DNA of 22,005 bases from assembly GCA_034717835.1 (NCBI GenBank), contig JAYELZ010000055.1, positions 1-22,005 of the forward strand. Reading direction: 5' to 3'. The stretch comes from G713 sp034717835. GTDB lineage: Bacteria > Chloroflexota > Anaerolineae > B4-G1 > SLSP01. The position numbers and the translations under genes are program-made. The notes beneath the pieces were generated by a model. It was not told the origin of the DNA, did no database searches, and saw nothing but the letters and a program-made list of their open reading frames with translations. Below, one piece after another: positions 6,443 to 13,837 of this stretch; the stretch's first letter is position 1, and every line of letters begins with the position of its first letter.

Positions 6443-8330
6443 AATGCCCACTTCCCCGCTGCGTTTCTGGCGTGACCGGTGGATAGCCAGTGCCCTAATA
6501 CTCCTAGCTGCCCTTCCTCGTCTCACGTACCTAGGGTTAGCCGAATTTAAGATAGACGAGGCCCGCCACTATCAGCTAGCCTACCAATTATTACGCGGTG
6601 TCTGGCGCTGGACCGGCTCGACCGCCTCCATAGGGTTCCCCAAAGCCCCACTGTTGATCTATGCTCTGGCCCTGCCATTGAAAATCAGCCGCGATCCCCG
6701 CGTAGCCACCGGCTGGCTAGGCTTGCTAGCGGCCCTGGCAACCGGAGCGTTCTATCTAATTCTCCGCCGGCTACTTAGCAAACGCGCCGCATTCAGCGCC
6801 GGATTATTATTGGCGTTCAACCCGCAGGCGATTCTCTATGCACGCAAGCTTTTCACTGCTGACTTACTACTCCCGCTAACCACATTTTTCTTAGGCGCCG
6901 GGCTAGCATTTCTTAGCGTCCCACGCGAGCGAGCCGGACGCTACGCAGCGGTAGTCGCTTTTGCCTTTGCCCTCCTCCTACTTACCACGTTCTCCCCACT
7001 CTTGCTGCTGCCCGTCCTGATCTGGCTCTACTGGGAACGACACTCAGAGCTCACCTGGCGGCAACTGGGAATAGCAGCCGCGGCCTTTATCATTCCCTGC
7101 CTCCCCTATTTGCTTACGGTCGCGCCGCAATTACCTGGTTTCCTAAGCCAGATCAGCGCAACCAGCAAATCCGTTCTGCCACCACTCTCCGGCTGGATTT
7201 CAAGTTGGTTATTGGGCGCGTCTTGGCCCGTCACACTCTTCACTCTCAAGAGTTTAGTTGCTCTATTATTGGCCCTATTTTCACTGGGAGGAATGCTATC
7301 TCTATTCCAACGTAGAGATGACCGGCGGATACGTTTTTTGGGGGCTTGGCTCGTGCTCACACCCCTCGCGGCCCTGTTACTTCCCTTGGAAATTCAGTTT
7401 CACTATCTGATTGTATTGCTACCTACCCTCTACATATTGCCCGCCGCAGGCGTGGAACTGGCTTGCCGGCGCCACGACCGGCTGGGCTGGTTAGCCACTG
7501 GCTTAATACTCCTGGTCGCTCTCTGGCAAGGGACTGTTTGGGTACATACTTTGCAGGATGTAAAGCAGGGCGTCGCGGGTTATGGCACCCCATTGGGTTA
7601 TTGGTGGAGCGCCGCTCAGCAGACACGCGCACTGGTCGCAGAGCAAGAGGCTGAAGAGGCGCTGTTATTGTTGCCCGGCACTCAACCCTGGGATGAGAAA
7701 GCCGCCGTTCTCAATGCGTTGCTAGCTGGAACACCCCACCGGCTCGTTGATGGACGGCACACGACCGTTTACCCACCTCACAGAGCGGTGTTATTGATAG
7801 CCTCCGAAGTGCTGACGGCTAACCAAATTCTCACCGGCACGCGAGTGGTGGCGCCACCCCTCCCTGCCTCGCCCTGGGGCGAGCAATATCATTATCACTT
7901 ATGGGAGCCAGCCAGCCAGGGAGACTCTTTTGCTGGCCTGCAACCGGCCTCGGCCAAGTGGGCTTCTGGTAGTCGCTTGCTAGGGTATCAGATAAGCGGG
8001 AACGCAGCGCCGGGAGAAACTGTGCAGGTTGTTTTAGGCTGGGAAAGTACCAGCGGTCCCTATCCGCAAGCCGTACATTGGTTCATTCACTGGTTATCTC
8101 AAGAGGGGCAAACTTGCGGCCAGGTGGACGATGTGGGCTGGCCCACATCCCGCTGGCAACCGGGGGATTACATACAGATGCAATTTGCGCTCACCATCGC
8201 ACCGGATGCACCGCCGCCGCCCTACACTTTGCAGGTAGGGCAATATACCTATCCTGGCCTGGAAAATATCCCGATAGTAGATGTCGCCGGTAATCCCGCC
8301 GCTGCGGCAGTTGAATTTCCCTTAGATTAA
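6426..8330 (+). CDS. Membrane glycosyltransferase, PMT/ArnT-like (GT-C fold) with C-terminal beta domain
   Basis: The 634-residue product resembles GT-C glycosyltransferases that transfer sugars from polyprenyl-phosphate donors at the outer face of the membrane. The first external loop after TM1 holds the acidic pair Asp44-Glu45 (KIDEARHYQ), the catalytic region of PMT/ArnT-type enzymes. About ten hydrophobic helices follow to near residue 400. The last 130 residues (from about 505, GSRLLGYQISG...) are soluble and beta-rich, with WESTSGPYPQAVHWFIHWL and DDVGWPTSRWQPGDYI, a domain I associate with Chloroflexota PMT-like proteins. ATG 6426 follows a purine-rich AGGGGG and overlaps mogA by 17 bases; ATG 6444 is an alternative. 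nnr follows after 14 bases. The acceptor (protein, lipid or glycan) is unknown. Confidence 0.8.
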   Translation: MRTPPEMPTSPLRFWRDRWIASALILLAALPRLTYLGLAEFKIDEARHYQLAYQLLRGVWRWTGSTASIGFPKAPLLIYALALPLKISRDPRVATGWLGLLAALATGAFYLILRRLLSKRAAFSAGLLLAFNPQAILYARKLFTADLLLPLTTFFLGAGLAFLSVPRERAGRYAAVVAFAFALLLLTTFSPLLLLPVLIWLYWERHSELTWRQLGIAAAAFIIPCLPYLLTVAPQLPGFLSQISATSKSVLPPLSGWISSWLLGASWPVTLFTLKSLVALLLALFSLGGMLSLFQRRDDRRIRFLGAWLVLTPLAALLLPLEIQFHYLIVLLPTLYILPAAGVELACRRHDRLGWLATGLILLVALWQGTVWVHTLQDVKQGVAGYGTPLGYWWSAAQQTRALVAEQEAEEALLLLPGTQPWDEKAAVLNALLAGTPHRLVDGRHTTVYPPHRAVLLIASEVLTANQILTGTRVVAPPLPASPWGEQYHYHLWEPASQGDSFAGLQPASAKWASGSRLLGYQISGNAAPGETVQVVLGWESTSGPYPQAVHWFIHWLSQEGQTCGQVDDVGWPTSRWQPGDYIQMQFALTIAPDAPPPPYTLQVGQYTYPGLENIPIVDVAGNPAAAAVEFPLD

Positions 8331-8344
8331 CAAAAAGGATCTCT

Positions 8345-10006
8345 ATGCGTATTCTATCCATCACCGAGATGCAAGAGTTGGAACAAGCCGCCGCCGCAAC
8401 CGGACATCCATATCAGCGGATGATGGATTTAGCCGGGCAAGGGGTCGCGCGCGCAATTTTGGAACGCCAGCAGGTCAAAGGCCGCCGGGTGTTGGTATTG
8501 GTGGGGCCAGGAAATAATGGCGGCGATGGTCTGGTCGCGGCCCGTTATCTGGCCGAGGCCGGCGCGCAAGTGACGGCGTATCTCTCCCACACACGCGACC
8601 CGGAGAGCGATCCGGTCTTCAAAGCGGCGATAGAGCATGGCGTAACGATCCACACTCACGCGGAGGAGACGGAAGGTGGCGAATTACGCCGTTTACTCTC
8701 CCGGTCGCAGCTACTCATCGACGCGCTGCTGGGCACAGGAGCTAAACCGCCTCTCCGAGAGGGCATCGCCGCGATACTCCGGGTAACGCAGGCCGTATTG
8801 GCCCGGCGCCGGCAACACCCGCTAACGATTCTCAACCGCCCCCAGCCGCAAAAACGGCAAACACCGTTCATCGTCGCCGTGGATGGCCCTTCCGGGCTGG
8901 ATTTCGACACGGGAGAGGCGGACCCGCTGACCTTGCCGGCCCAGCTCACCGTGACCTTCGCCTATCCCAAGCGCGGGCACTTTCGCTTCCCCGGCGCAGA
9001 GCTGATCGGGGAGCTGGTAGTGGCCAAGATCGGTATTCCCACCGGGGTGACGCCCTCTCCAGATGGCCCAGCGTTGGCGACACCGCAACTAATCCGCGCC
9101 TGGCTGCCACCACGCGGGAGCAACGCGCACAAAGGGACCTTTGGCAAAGCGTTATTGGTCGCCGGCTCGGTGAACTACACGGGCGCCGCGGCTCTGGCCG
9201 CGCAAGCCGCCGTGCGCAGTGGCGCGGGGCTGGTCACGTTGGGGATAGCGGGTTCGTTACAGGCCAGTCTGGTGCCGCTCGTGCCAGAAGCCACCTACGC
9301 GCTCCTGCCAGAAGCGTTGGGAGTCATAACGGCAGACGCACTCGACACGCTCGAGGAGCCGCTGGAAGAATATGACGCGCTCTTAGTAGGGCCAGGTTTG
9401 GGACAAGCGCCGGAGACGGGAAAATTCATCGCGGGATTATGGGGTCTCGGCTCGGAGAAGCGGCGCACGGGTTTTCTCTCTGCTGAGAAGATAACCAGAG
9501 AAAGCCCCCGACGGCAGCTCCCGCCCCTGATCTTAGATGCTGACGGACTGAACATTTTGAGCGCGCAACCCCACTGGCCGGAATTGCTACCGCCCCAAAG
9601 CATCCTCACCCCTCATCCTGGCGAGATGGCGCGGTTGACCGGTCTGAGTGTGACGGAAATTCAAGCCGCCCGCTGGCAGGTCGCCGGGGAATACGCGCAA
9701 AAATGGGGACAAGTGGTCGTGCTCAAGGGCGCGTTCACCGTCATCGCGGCGCCAGATGGACGCGCGCGGCTGCTGCCGTTTGCCAACGCGGGCTTGGCCT
9801 CCGCCGGCACCGGCGACGTGCTGGCCGGGGTCATCGTGGCGCTGCGCGCCCAGGGATTGGAGGCTTTCGAGGCCGCCGTGACCGGGGCATATCTGCACGC
9901 GCTGGCCGGAGAACTGGCCCGTCAAGAATACGGCGAGGCGGGGATGCGAGCCAGCGACGTCATCCACGCCTTGCCGGCGGCATTTCTGAGTTTGCAAAAG
10001 GAGTAG
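8345..10006 (+). CDS. nnr: Bifunctional NAD(P)H-hydrate repair enzyme (epimerase + ADP-dependent dehydratase)
   Basis: Nnr repairs hydrated NADH and NADPH: the N-terminal YjeF_N domain epimerises R-NAD(P)HX and the C-terminal ribokinase-like domain dehydrates S-NAD(P)HX using ADP. The 553-residue product shows GPGNNGGDG (54-62) and VAVDGPSGLDFDTG (177-190) in the epimerase half. The dehydratase half has GTFGKALLVAGS (265-276), LLVGPGLG (346-353), LTPHPGEMARL (421-431) and SAGTGDVLAG (486-495), with catalytic Asp491. Two stretches look inserted relative to typical family members: 146-173 (basic, before the VAVD strand) and 366-393 (between LLVGPGLG and LILDADG). Length is still near the usual 490-520. 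A purine-rich AAAAAGGA precedes ATG 8345. Housekeeping enzyme; its operon partners do not suggest a special role. Confidence 0.95.
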   Translation: MRILSITEMQELEQAAAATGHPYQRMMDLAGQGVARAILERQQVKGRRVLVLVGPGNNGGDGLVAARYLAEAGAQVTAYLSHTRDPESDPVFKAAIEHGVTIHTHAEETEGGELRRLLSRSQLLIDALLGTGAKPPLREGIAAILRVTQAVLARRRQHPLTILNRPQPQKRQTPFIVAVDGPSGLDFDTGEADPLTLPAQLTVTFAYPKRGHFRFPGAELIGELVVAKIGIPTGVTPSPDGPALATPQLIRAWLPPRGSNAHKGTFGKALLVAGSVNYTGAAALAAQAAVRSGAGLVTLGIAGSLQASLVPLVPEATYALLPEALGVITADALDTLEEPLEEYDALLVGPGLGQAPETGKFIAGLWGLGSEKRRTGFLSAEKITRESPRRQLPPLILDADGLNILSAQPHWPELLPPQSILTPHPGEMARLTGLSVTEIQAARWQVAGEYAQKWGQVVVLKGAFTVIAAPDGRARLLPFANAGLASAGTGDVLAGVIVALRAQGLEAFEAAVTGAYLHALAGELARQEYGEAGMRASDVIHALPAAFLSLQKE

Positions 10007-10012
10007 TTGCCC

Positions 10013-10408
10013 ATGGATTTTCCAGCCTTCAATCTGCATAACTTTATCACCGGTGCGCTGATCGCGATGGGGAGCGCGCTAGTACTGGCGCTCTTGCTGC
10101 TGTTGCTCACCTACCGGCGGCTCAAGCGCATTCGCATCCCCGCTCAAGCCGATTTCTTCACCACTCTGCGCCACGTGCCACTGGTGCTGGTAATCATCCT
10201 TGACCTCCTGGATTTTGGACTGGATTTCCTCGGCGCGCCGGTGGGCTGGGTCATCCTCAGTCACCTGGGATTGGAGAATTTACGCGGCGTGACGCTAGTT
10301 GAAGGGCTGATTCCCGGTACGCAACCCATCCCCACGCTTACCATAGCCTGGATACTGGCGAAGATAGGGGTGCGCATTCCACCGGGGATACTTTCGAGTG
10401 AGCGATAA
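10013..10408 (+). CDS. Small membrane protein of unknown function
   Basis: The 131-residue product has one clear N-terminal transmembrane helix (residues 11-31, ITGALIAMGSALVLALLLLL) followed by a basic stretch YRRLKRIRI. It then has two weaker hydrophobic segments, HVPLVLVIILDLLDFGLDFLG (about 48-68) and PTLTIAWILAKIGV (about 107-120). I do not recognise a family. ATG 10013 is chosen over TTG 10007 because AAGGAG (9998-10003) is nine bases from it and only three from the TTG. It follows nnr by six bases and closes the plus-strand run. It converges with the nuclease-like gene, leaving 30 bases between stops. Confidence 0.7.
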   Translation: MDFPAFNLHNFITGALIAMGSALVLALLLLLLTYRRLKRIRIPAQADFFTTLRHVPLVLVIILDLLDFGLDFLGAPVGWVILSHLGLENLRGVTLVEGLIPGTQPIPTLTIAWILAKIGVRIPPGILSSER

Positions 10409-10438
10409 GGCGAGAGGGCGAGAGGACGAAGTTTTCCT

Positions 10439-11017
10439 CTACTTACTTGACTTCCGCTTGCGCGCCCGCCATGCGTGTGATTTCACTGTGCCATCATCGT
10501 AGATGCGCACGATCTCGAAGCGCACACGACCCTCCTCAATGGCCCTGGCGATCTGTCGCTGGCCCCGCGTGAGACTCGCGCGCCCTTTTTTGATGTCCAA
10601 GATCACGACCTCCAGATCATCACCGTCAGTATGGTTATCCTTCATCCTAGAGTAACCATCGAAGACCACATAGTCTATCGGGTCGCCTAAGAAGCGAGCG
10701 TCGGCGGGCCAATAGTTAAAACCGGGCAACAACGGCGCGATCTGTTCCGCCATCTTCCCTTTGAGCACGGCCCGACTCTGGTTAGTGCTATCTTTTCGGG
10801 CCTGCTTGATGGCGGCAGCATGTTCTATCTCCAGGGTGTGAAATTTCTCCTCGTAGTCCTGGATGAGTCGGGCTTGCTCAGTCGCCATTTTGGCCCGGTG
10901 CGCTGCACGCACTTGCTCTTGCCAGGCCTGGCGATTGGATTCTTGGGACCGGGTCAGCAGGAAATAGACCAGTGCTGCGCCAGCCAGCAAGCCGATGATG
11001 AGATATAGAATGTCCAT
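10439..11017 (-). CDS. Membrane-anchored endonuclease-like protein related to archaeal Holliday junction resolvases
   Basis: The 192-residue product has three parts. An N-terminal transmembrane helix (4-21) is followed by a charged helical, coiled-coil-like region (25-85). The C-terminal domain (88-172) matches the pattern of the endonuclease family related to archaeal Holliday junction resolvase (Endonuc_Holl): GKMAEQIAPLLPGFNYWPADARFLGDPIDYVVFDG then VVILDIKKG. Glu91, Asp112/Asp115 and Asp141-x-Lys143 can supply a PD-(D/E)XK-type site with the glutamate replaced by Asp. A basic tail (RARKRKSSK) ends the protein. Start ATG 11017 has GGAG about ten bases upstream. Whether it cuts DNA is unproven, and its membrane anchor is odd for a recombination nuclease. 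Confidence 0.75.
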   Translation of the reverse strand: MDILYLIIGLLAGAALVYFLLTRSQESNRQAWQEQVRAAHRAKMATEQARLIQDYEEKFHTLEIEHAAAIKQARKDSTNQSRAVLKGKMAEQIAPLLPGFNYWPADARFLGDPIDYVVFDGYSRMKDNHTDGDDLEVVILDIKKGRASLTRGQRQIARAIEEGRVRFEIVRIYDDGTVKSHAWRARKRKSSK

Positions 11018-11083
11018 ATTGAATTTTCTCCTGTTCTGAAAATGAGGTAGATAACGTCCCGGCTAGTATTAGCGGCAGCGGCC

Positions 11084-11515
11084 TTACCCTATAGTGAGCA
11101 CGATAATGCCACCGATGGTCAGTAGCATCCCGATGATCTTCTGGGGCGTGAGCGACTCCGCGCCGGTTAACACACCCATCAGCACGCCGAAGAACGGCGA
11201 AGTGAAGGCGATGGGCATAACTTTCCCCAAAGGCGCGCCCTTGAGCGCGGCGTAGAAGCAGAGCATCCCCCCGACGCCGGCGATAAGACCGCCGCCGATG
11301 ATCATCATCGCCAGAGACTTCGGCCCGGCCTGTGTCAGAGATGACCACTCGGTGTAGCTGAGCAATCCCAGCACAGATAACGCGACGGCGGTGCGAATGG
11401 TGATGCCCAGCTGCGGAGAGAGGTTCCCCAAGTGCAGACCTTTTTTCTCGAAGAACCCGCCAATTCCCCAAGCCATAGCCGTCAATAAAGCCAATAGTCG
11501 TGGATCTAATTTCAT
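11084..11515 (-). CDS. EamA/DMT-superfamily transporter, single-domain (half-size)
   Basis: The 143-residue product is one EamA unit of about five transmembrane helices, starting with LLALLTAMAWGIGGFFEKKGL (8-28). It then has segments near 35-54, 69-89 (MMIIGGGLIAGVGGMLCFYAAL), 97-114 and 124-142. Most DMT exporters have two EamA repeats in about 300 residues; single-repeat members exist and act as dimers. The AMAWG and FYAAL...GK.MPI.FTSP patterns fit the family. No second half is nearby, so this is a natural short form rather than a visible truncation. Start ATG 11515 has AGGAGG at six bases. The cargo is unknown. It lies upstream of the nuclease-like gene on the same strand with a 66-base gap. 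Confidence 0.82.
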   Translation of the reverse strand: MKLDPRLLALLTAMAWGIGGFFEKKGLHLGNLSPQLGITIRTAVALSVLGLLSYTEWSSLTQAGPKSLAMMIIGGGLIAGVGGMLCFYAALKGAPLGKVMPIAFTSPFFGVLMGVLTGAESLTPQKIIGMLLTIGGIIVLTIG

Positions 11516-11653
11516 CTGAATCCTCCTGTGAAAACCCTCACCGCAGAGGTGCAGAGGGCACTGAGATTTTTATAAATGACTATACCGGGTTAGCGTTGAC
11601 TTTCAGGCACGCGGGTGACTGTAAACCAACAGACCCTCACCCCTTAACATAGC

Positions 11654-11684
11654 GGCCTCCGATCTCAGATAGAGATCGGAGGCC
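11654..11684. other. Perfect 13-bp hairpin (GGCCTCCGATCTC/GAGATCGGAGGCC)
   Basis: A 13-base perfect inverted repeat with a 5-base loop (11667-11671) lies 26 bases past the lipoprotein stop codon and upstream of the EamA gene. On neither strand is it followed by a clear T run (minus strand GCTATGTT, plus strand AAAACAG). It may stop or protect the lipoprotein transcript, but is not a classic intrinsic terminator. Confidence 0.6.
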
Positions 11685-11710
11685 AAAACAGATAGCTTGT
11701 CAATTAACTC

Positions 11711-13015
11711 TTAATCAGAGATGGTCCAGGTAGTACCATCCGTGCCGATATCTATCCCGGTTTCAGTTACCAGATCGTTGCCATCACAATCCTGCACTAA
11801 GAGATCATAGGTACCAGGCTCCACGTAAAATATGCGCGTGCTGCCAGCAGCGGGGATGGTCTCAAATTGCCCCATCCAGTCCATGCCCCATTCATCCGCT
11901 GATGAGAATGAGAAATAAGCGTAACAAATCTCATTGCTACTCTCGTTGATAACTTCCAAGGCCGCTTGGCCGTAACCGCCAATGGTCATGGTGGTATCAA
12001 CTCTTACTTCCCAAGCGGTCGCCAGGACTGCCCCGGCGCAGTTTTCTAGTTTGATATCATGCGGGCCAGCGGGGATGTACTCGGAGCGCCAACTGCCCCC
12101 AGAGGCAATGGTCTGCCCATCCCCTAACCAGTCCTCTTGCCAATCATCTGAATCACTGGACGAGATGTAGATGTAACAAACATCATCAGCAGCGGCATTC
12201 TCTACCTCTAAATAGAAAGGCCCGCCGTCATCAGCCATGCTGTGCTGATCTTCTCCCCGTATCAATCCATCATTAGTTAGCGTCCAAGCAACATCTCCCG
12301 CAATCTCAATCTCGTATTCTTCCGCCAAAGCCTGCTCATCACAATCGCTTAGCAAGGCATCATAAGTTCCCGGCGACAGGAAGAAGATCCGTGAATCACC
12401 CGAACTGAGAGATTCTTTATCACCTAGCGCATCCTCGCCCCAGGTATCCAACGATGAGAGAGAGAGCTGAGCATAACAGATTTCGAAATCACTGACATTG
12501 GAGAGCGTGAGGGCCACTTGTCCACCGCCGCCGACCTGGATGGTCTCATCCGCCACCAGCTGCCATTCCGTGGTCAATGTTTCAAAATCACAGTTGGCGA
12601 TTTTGACATCGTAGCTGCCGGCCGGAACCTCGAAATTCCGTGTGGCATCCGCAACGATGGTCTCATCATCACCCAACCAATCTTCGCCCCAATCTTCCGA
12701 CTCGCTGGGTGAGATAAGAACGTAGCAAATCTCGTAGTTGCTCTGATTGGTTACCCGGATTGTAAAACCTTCGCCTCCCTCAAACACTGGCGGCTCTTCG
12801 GTTGCCACCGCCGGCTCTTTAGTTGCCGCCGTCGGCTCTTCGGTTGCCACCGTCGGCTCTTCGGTTGCCACCGCCGGCTCTTTAGTTGCCGCCGCCACAG
12901 TAGGTTCCTCAGCCTGCGGAACTGCGGTGACGTCCTCGCTTTTGGGGGAGAACACGTTACACGCTAACGAAAAGATCAACAATCCAATTACCAGCCACCA
13001 CAATTTGTTTTTCAT
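11711..13015 (-). CDS. Secreted lipoprotein with four tandem two-cysteine beta repeats
   Basis: The 434-residue product starts with a lipoprotein signal: charged MKNK, hydrophobic core, lipobox FSLAC with Cys19. A Thr/Pro/Glu/Ala linker follows (about 37-76) made of heptad variants such as AVATEEP. Then come four related repeats of about 80 residues (83-162, 166-248, 266-347, 349-432). Each contains (I/V)CY, an acidic-aromatic segment around DWGEDWLGD, a PAG/PGTYD turn, and a second Cys in NCD/DCD. Cys pairs 97/142, 180/225, 280/326 and 364/410 are 45-46 residues apart, suggesting one disulfide per repeat. The protein is strongly acidic. I do not recognise the domain; adhesion or ligand binding on the cell surface is a guess. 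AGGAGG (13023-13028) sits seven bases from ATG 13015. Confidence 0.85.
   Translation of the reverse strand: MKNKLWWLVIGLLIFSLACNVFSPKSEDVTAVPQAEEPTVAAATKEPAVATEEPTVATEEPTAATKEPAVATEEPPVFEGGEGFTIRVTNQSNYEICYVLISPSESEDWGEDWLGDDETIVADATRNFEVPAGSYDVKIANCDFETLTTEWQLVADETIQVGGGGQVALTLSNVSDFEICYAQLSLSSLDTWGEDALGDKESLSSGDSRIFFLSPGTYDALLSDCDEQALAEEYEIEIAGDVAWTLTNDGLIRGEDQHSMADDGGPFYLEVENAAADDVCYIYISSSDSDDWQEDWLGDGQTIASGGSWRSEYIPAGPHDIKLENCAGAVLATAWEVRVDTTMTIGGYGQAALEVINESSNEICYAYFSFSSADEWGMDWMGQFETIPAAGSTRIFYVEPGTYDLLVQDCDGNDLVTETGIDIGTDGTTWTISD
12791..12895 (-). repeat. 21-bp tandem repeat (5 units) encoding the lipoprotein linker
   Basis: Five consecutive 21-base units of the form CGGCTCTTCGGTTGCCACCG(C/T) differ at only a few positions. 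Two unit types alternate: TCGGTTGCCACCG and TTAGTTGCCGCCG. Each encodes one heptapeptide of the linker, so copy number can change without a frameshift. Confidence 0.9.
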
Positions 13016-13038
13016 AAGCCACCTCCTGGCTAATTAAG

Positions 13039-13090
13039 GGGCAGTTGAATTTTGTGAGGAGCTGGCGCTGCCCGCTCCCCCAAACTGCCC
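13039..13090 (-). promoter_or_regulatory. Nested stem-loop in the 5' leader of the lipoprotein gene
   Basis: GGGCAGTT (13039-13046) and AACTGCCC (13083-13090) form an 8-base outer stem. Inside it GGAGC (13058-13062) pairs with GCTCC (13074-13078) and a GGC/GCC tip. The structure ends about ten bases before the AGGAGG ribosome site in the lipoprotein leader, so it could affect translation or mRNA stability. Confidence 0.5.
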
Positions 13091-13098
13091 TCAAGATA

Positions 13099-13104
13099 AT
13101 TATA
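13099..13104 (-). promoter_or_regulatory. -10 box (TATAAT) probably serving the lipoprotein gene
   Basis: On the minus strand a perfect TATAAT is preceded by an AT-rich region with only a weak -35 (TTATTA at 17 bases). The predicted start near 13092 places the nested stem-loop at the very 5' end of a leader of about 77 bases. Confidence 0.55.
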
Positions 13105-13195
13105 CTGAGAATTGCAAATTTTAATAATTCCCGTTGGCGCATGGTGAGAGGGTAATTTTAGGATAATGAGCGAGCAGGCACCCTGTCACTCTGGT

Positions 13196-13223
13196 TTGTC
13201 GTGGGAATTATGCGTGTTATAAT
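13196..13223 (+). promoter_or_regulatory. Sigma-70-type promoter upstream of the 141-residue protein gene
   Basis: TTGTCG (13196-13201), 16-base spacer, TATAAT (13218-13223). Expected start near 13230, giving a leader of about 27 bases to ATG 13257. Confidence 0.75.
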
Positions 13224-13256
13224 CGGGTAAGAGCTAACTGAGAAACAGGGGAAGAG

Positions 13257-13682
13257 ATGCGCAAGCGATCCATACGATTTCTACCACCCAATGAAACTCA
13301 CCAAATGGAACAATTGGCAGAACGCGCCCGACTTAGTCTCAATAGGTTTGCTGGTGTTGAAGCAGAGTACAACGCCAGCGGGATACAGTTGTTGGATGAA
13401 TGGATTGATCGTCACACTCGCCAGTTTCCCCACCCTAATCGAACTCTGTTGACCCTCTGGGGGGCCTTCCTAGGCCAAGTCTTCCGCCAACGTTACAGCG
13501 GGGACTGGGCTGTTGACAAATCCACCAAGAAACCCCAGCTAGGATTGCTCTGCCCCCGCGCGGAACATGGGGTGCTCTTCCTGGATGTAATGGCTCAAGT
13601 AGAACGCCGTATTGAACGCGGGATGCAAGAATCGCTGACCTTCTACTACACTCTAAAGGGCATAGAACTGAAAGAAGTATAG
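13257..13682 (+). CDS. Conserved-looking 141-residue cytosolic protein of unknown function
   Basis: The frame begins at ATG 13257 behind GGGGAAGAG and a well-placed promoter (13196-13223). The product has no signal or membrane segment. It begins with a basic N-terminus and continues with helical segments: LLDEWIDRHTRQF (45-57), LLTLWGAFLGQVFRQRYSGDWAVD (64-87), LGLLCPRAEHGVLFLDVMAQVERRIERGMQESLTFYYTLKGIE (95-137). The pattern LWGAFLGxVFRxRYxGxW followed by a polar strand recalls small DUF-type domains in which a helix is followed by a conserved Trp, but I cannot name the family. It stands alone between divergent and downstream promoters, so it is probably monocistronic. Confidence 0.75.
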   Translation: MRKRSIRFLPPNETHQMEQLAERARLSLNRFAGVEAEYNASGIQLLDEWIDRHTRQFPHPNRTLLTLWGAFLGQVFRQRYSGDWAVDKSTKKPQLGLLCPRAEHGVLFLDVMAQVERRIERGMQESLTFYYTLKGIELKEV

Positions 13683-13792
13683 TGTCTTGTCAAGCGTAAA
13701 TGTGGTAAGTAGTAACCGGTAGTCAGTAATGGGAATAGATATCAAGACCACGGTAGCACCGCTGCGACGCTCCCCCGCTGCACCGCCAATCC

Positions 13793-13821
13793 TTGACGCC
13801 CATCTTCCCAGGCAGTATAAT
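13793..13821 (+). promoter_or_regulatory. Strong sigma-70-type promoter of the O-antigen ligase gene
   Basis: TTGACG (13793-13798), 17-base spacer, TATAAT (13816-13821): five of six and six of six consensus positions at ideal spacing. Transcription would start near 13828, only about ten bases before ATG 13838, so the leader is little more than the ribosome site GGGAG (13828-13832). Confidence 0.85.
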
Positions 13822-13837
13822 CGCTCCGGGAGATAAA

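Noticed and set aside
8822..10110. Long minus-strand frames opposite nnr
   Set aside because: They mirror the codon bias of nnr, whose motifs are unmistakable, and have no ribosome sites.
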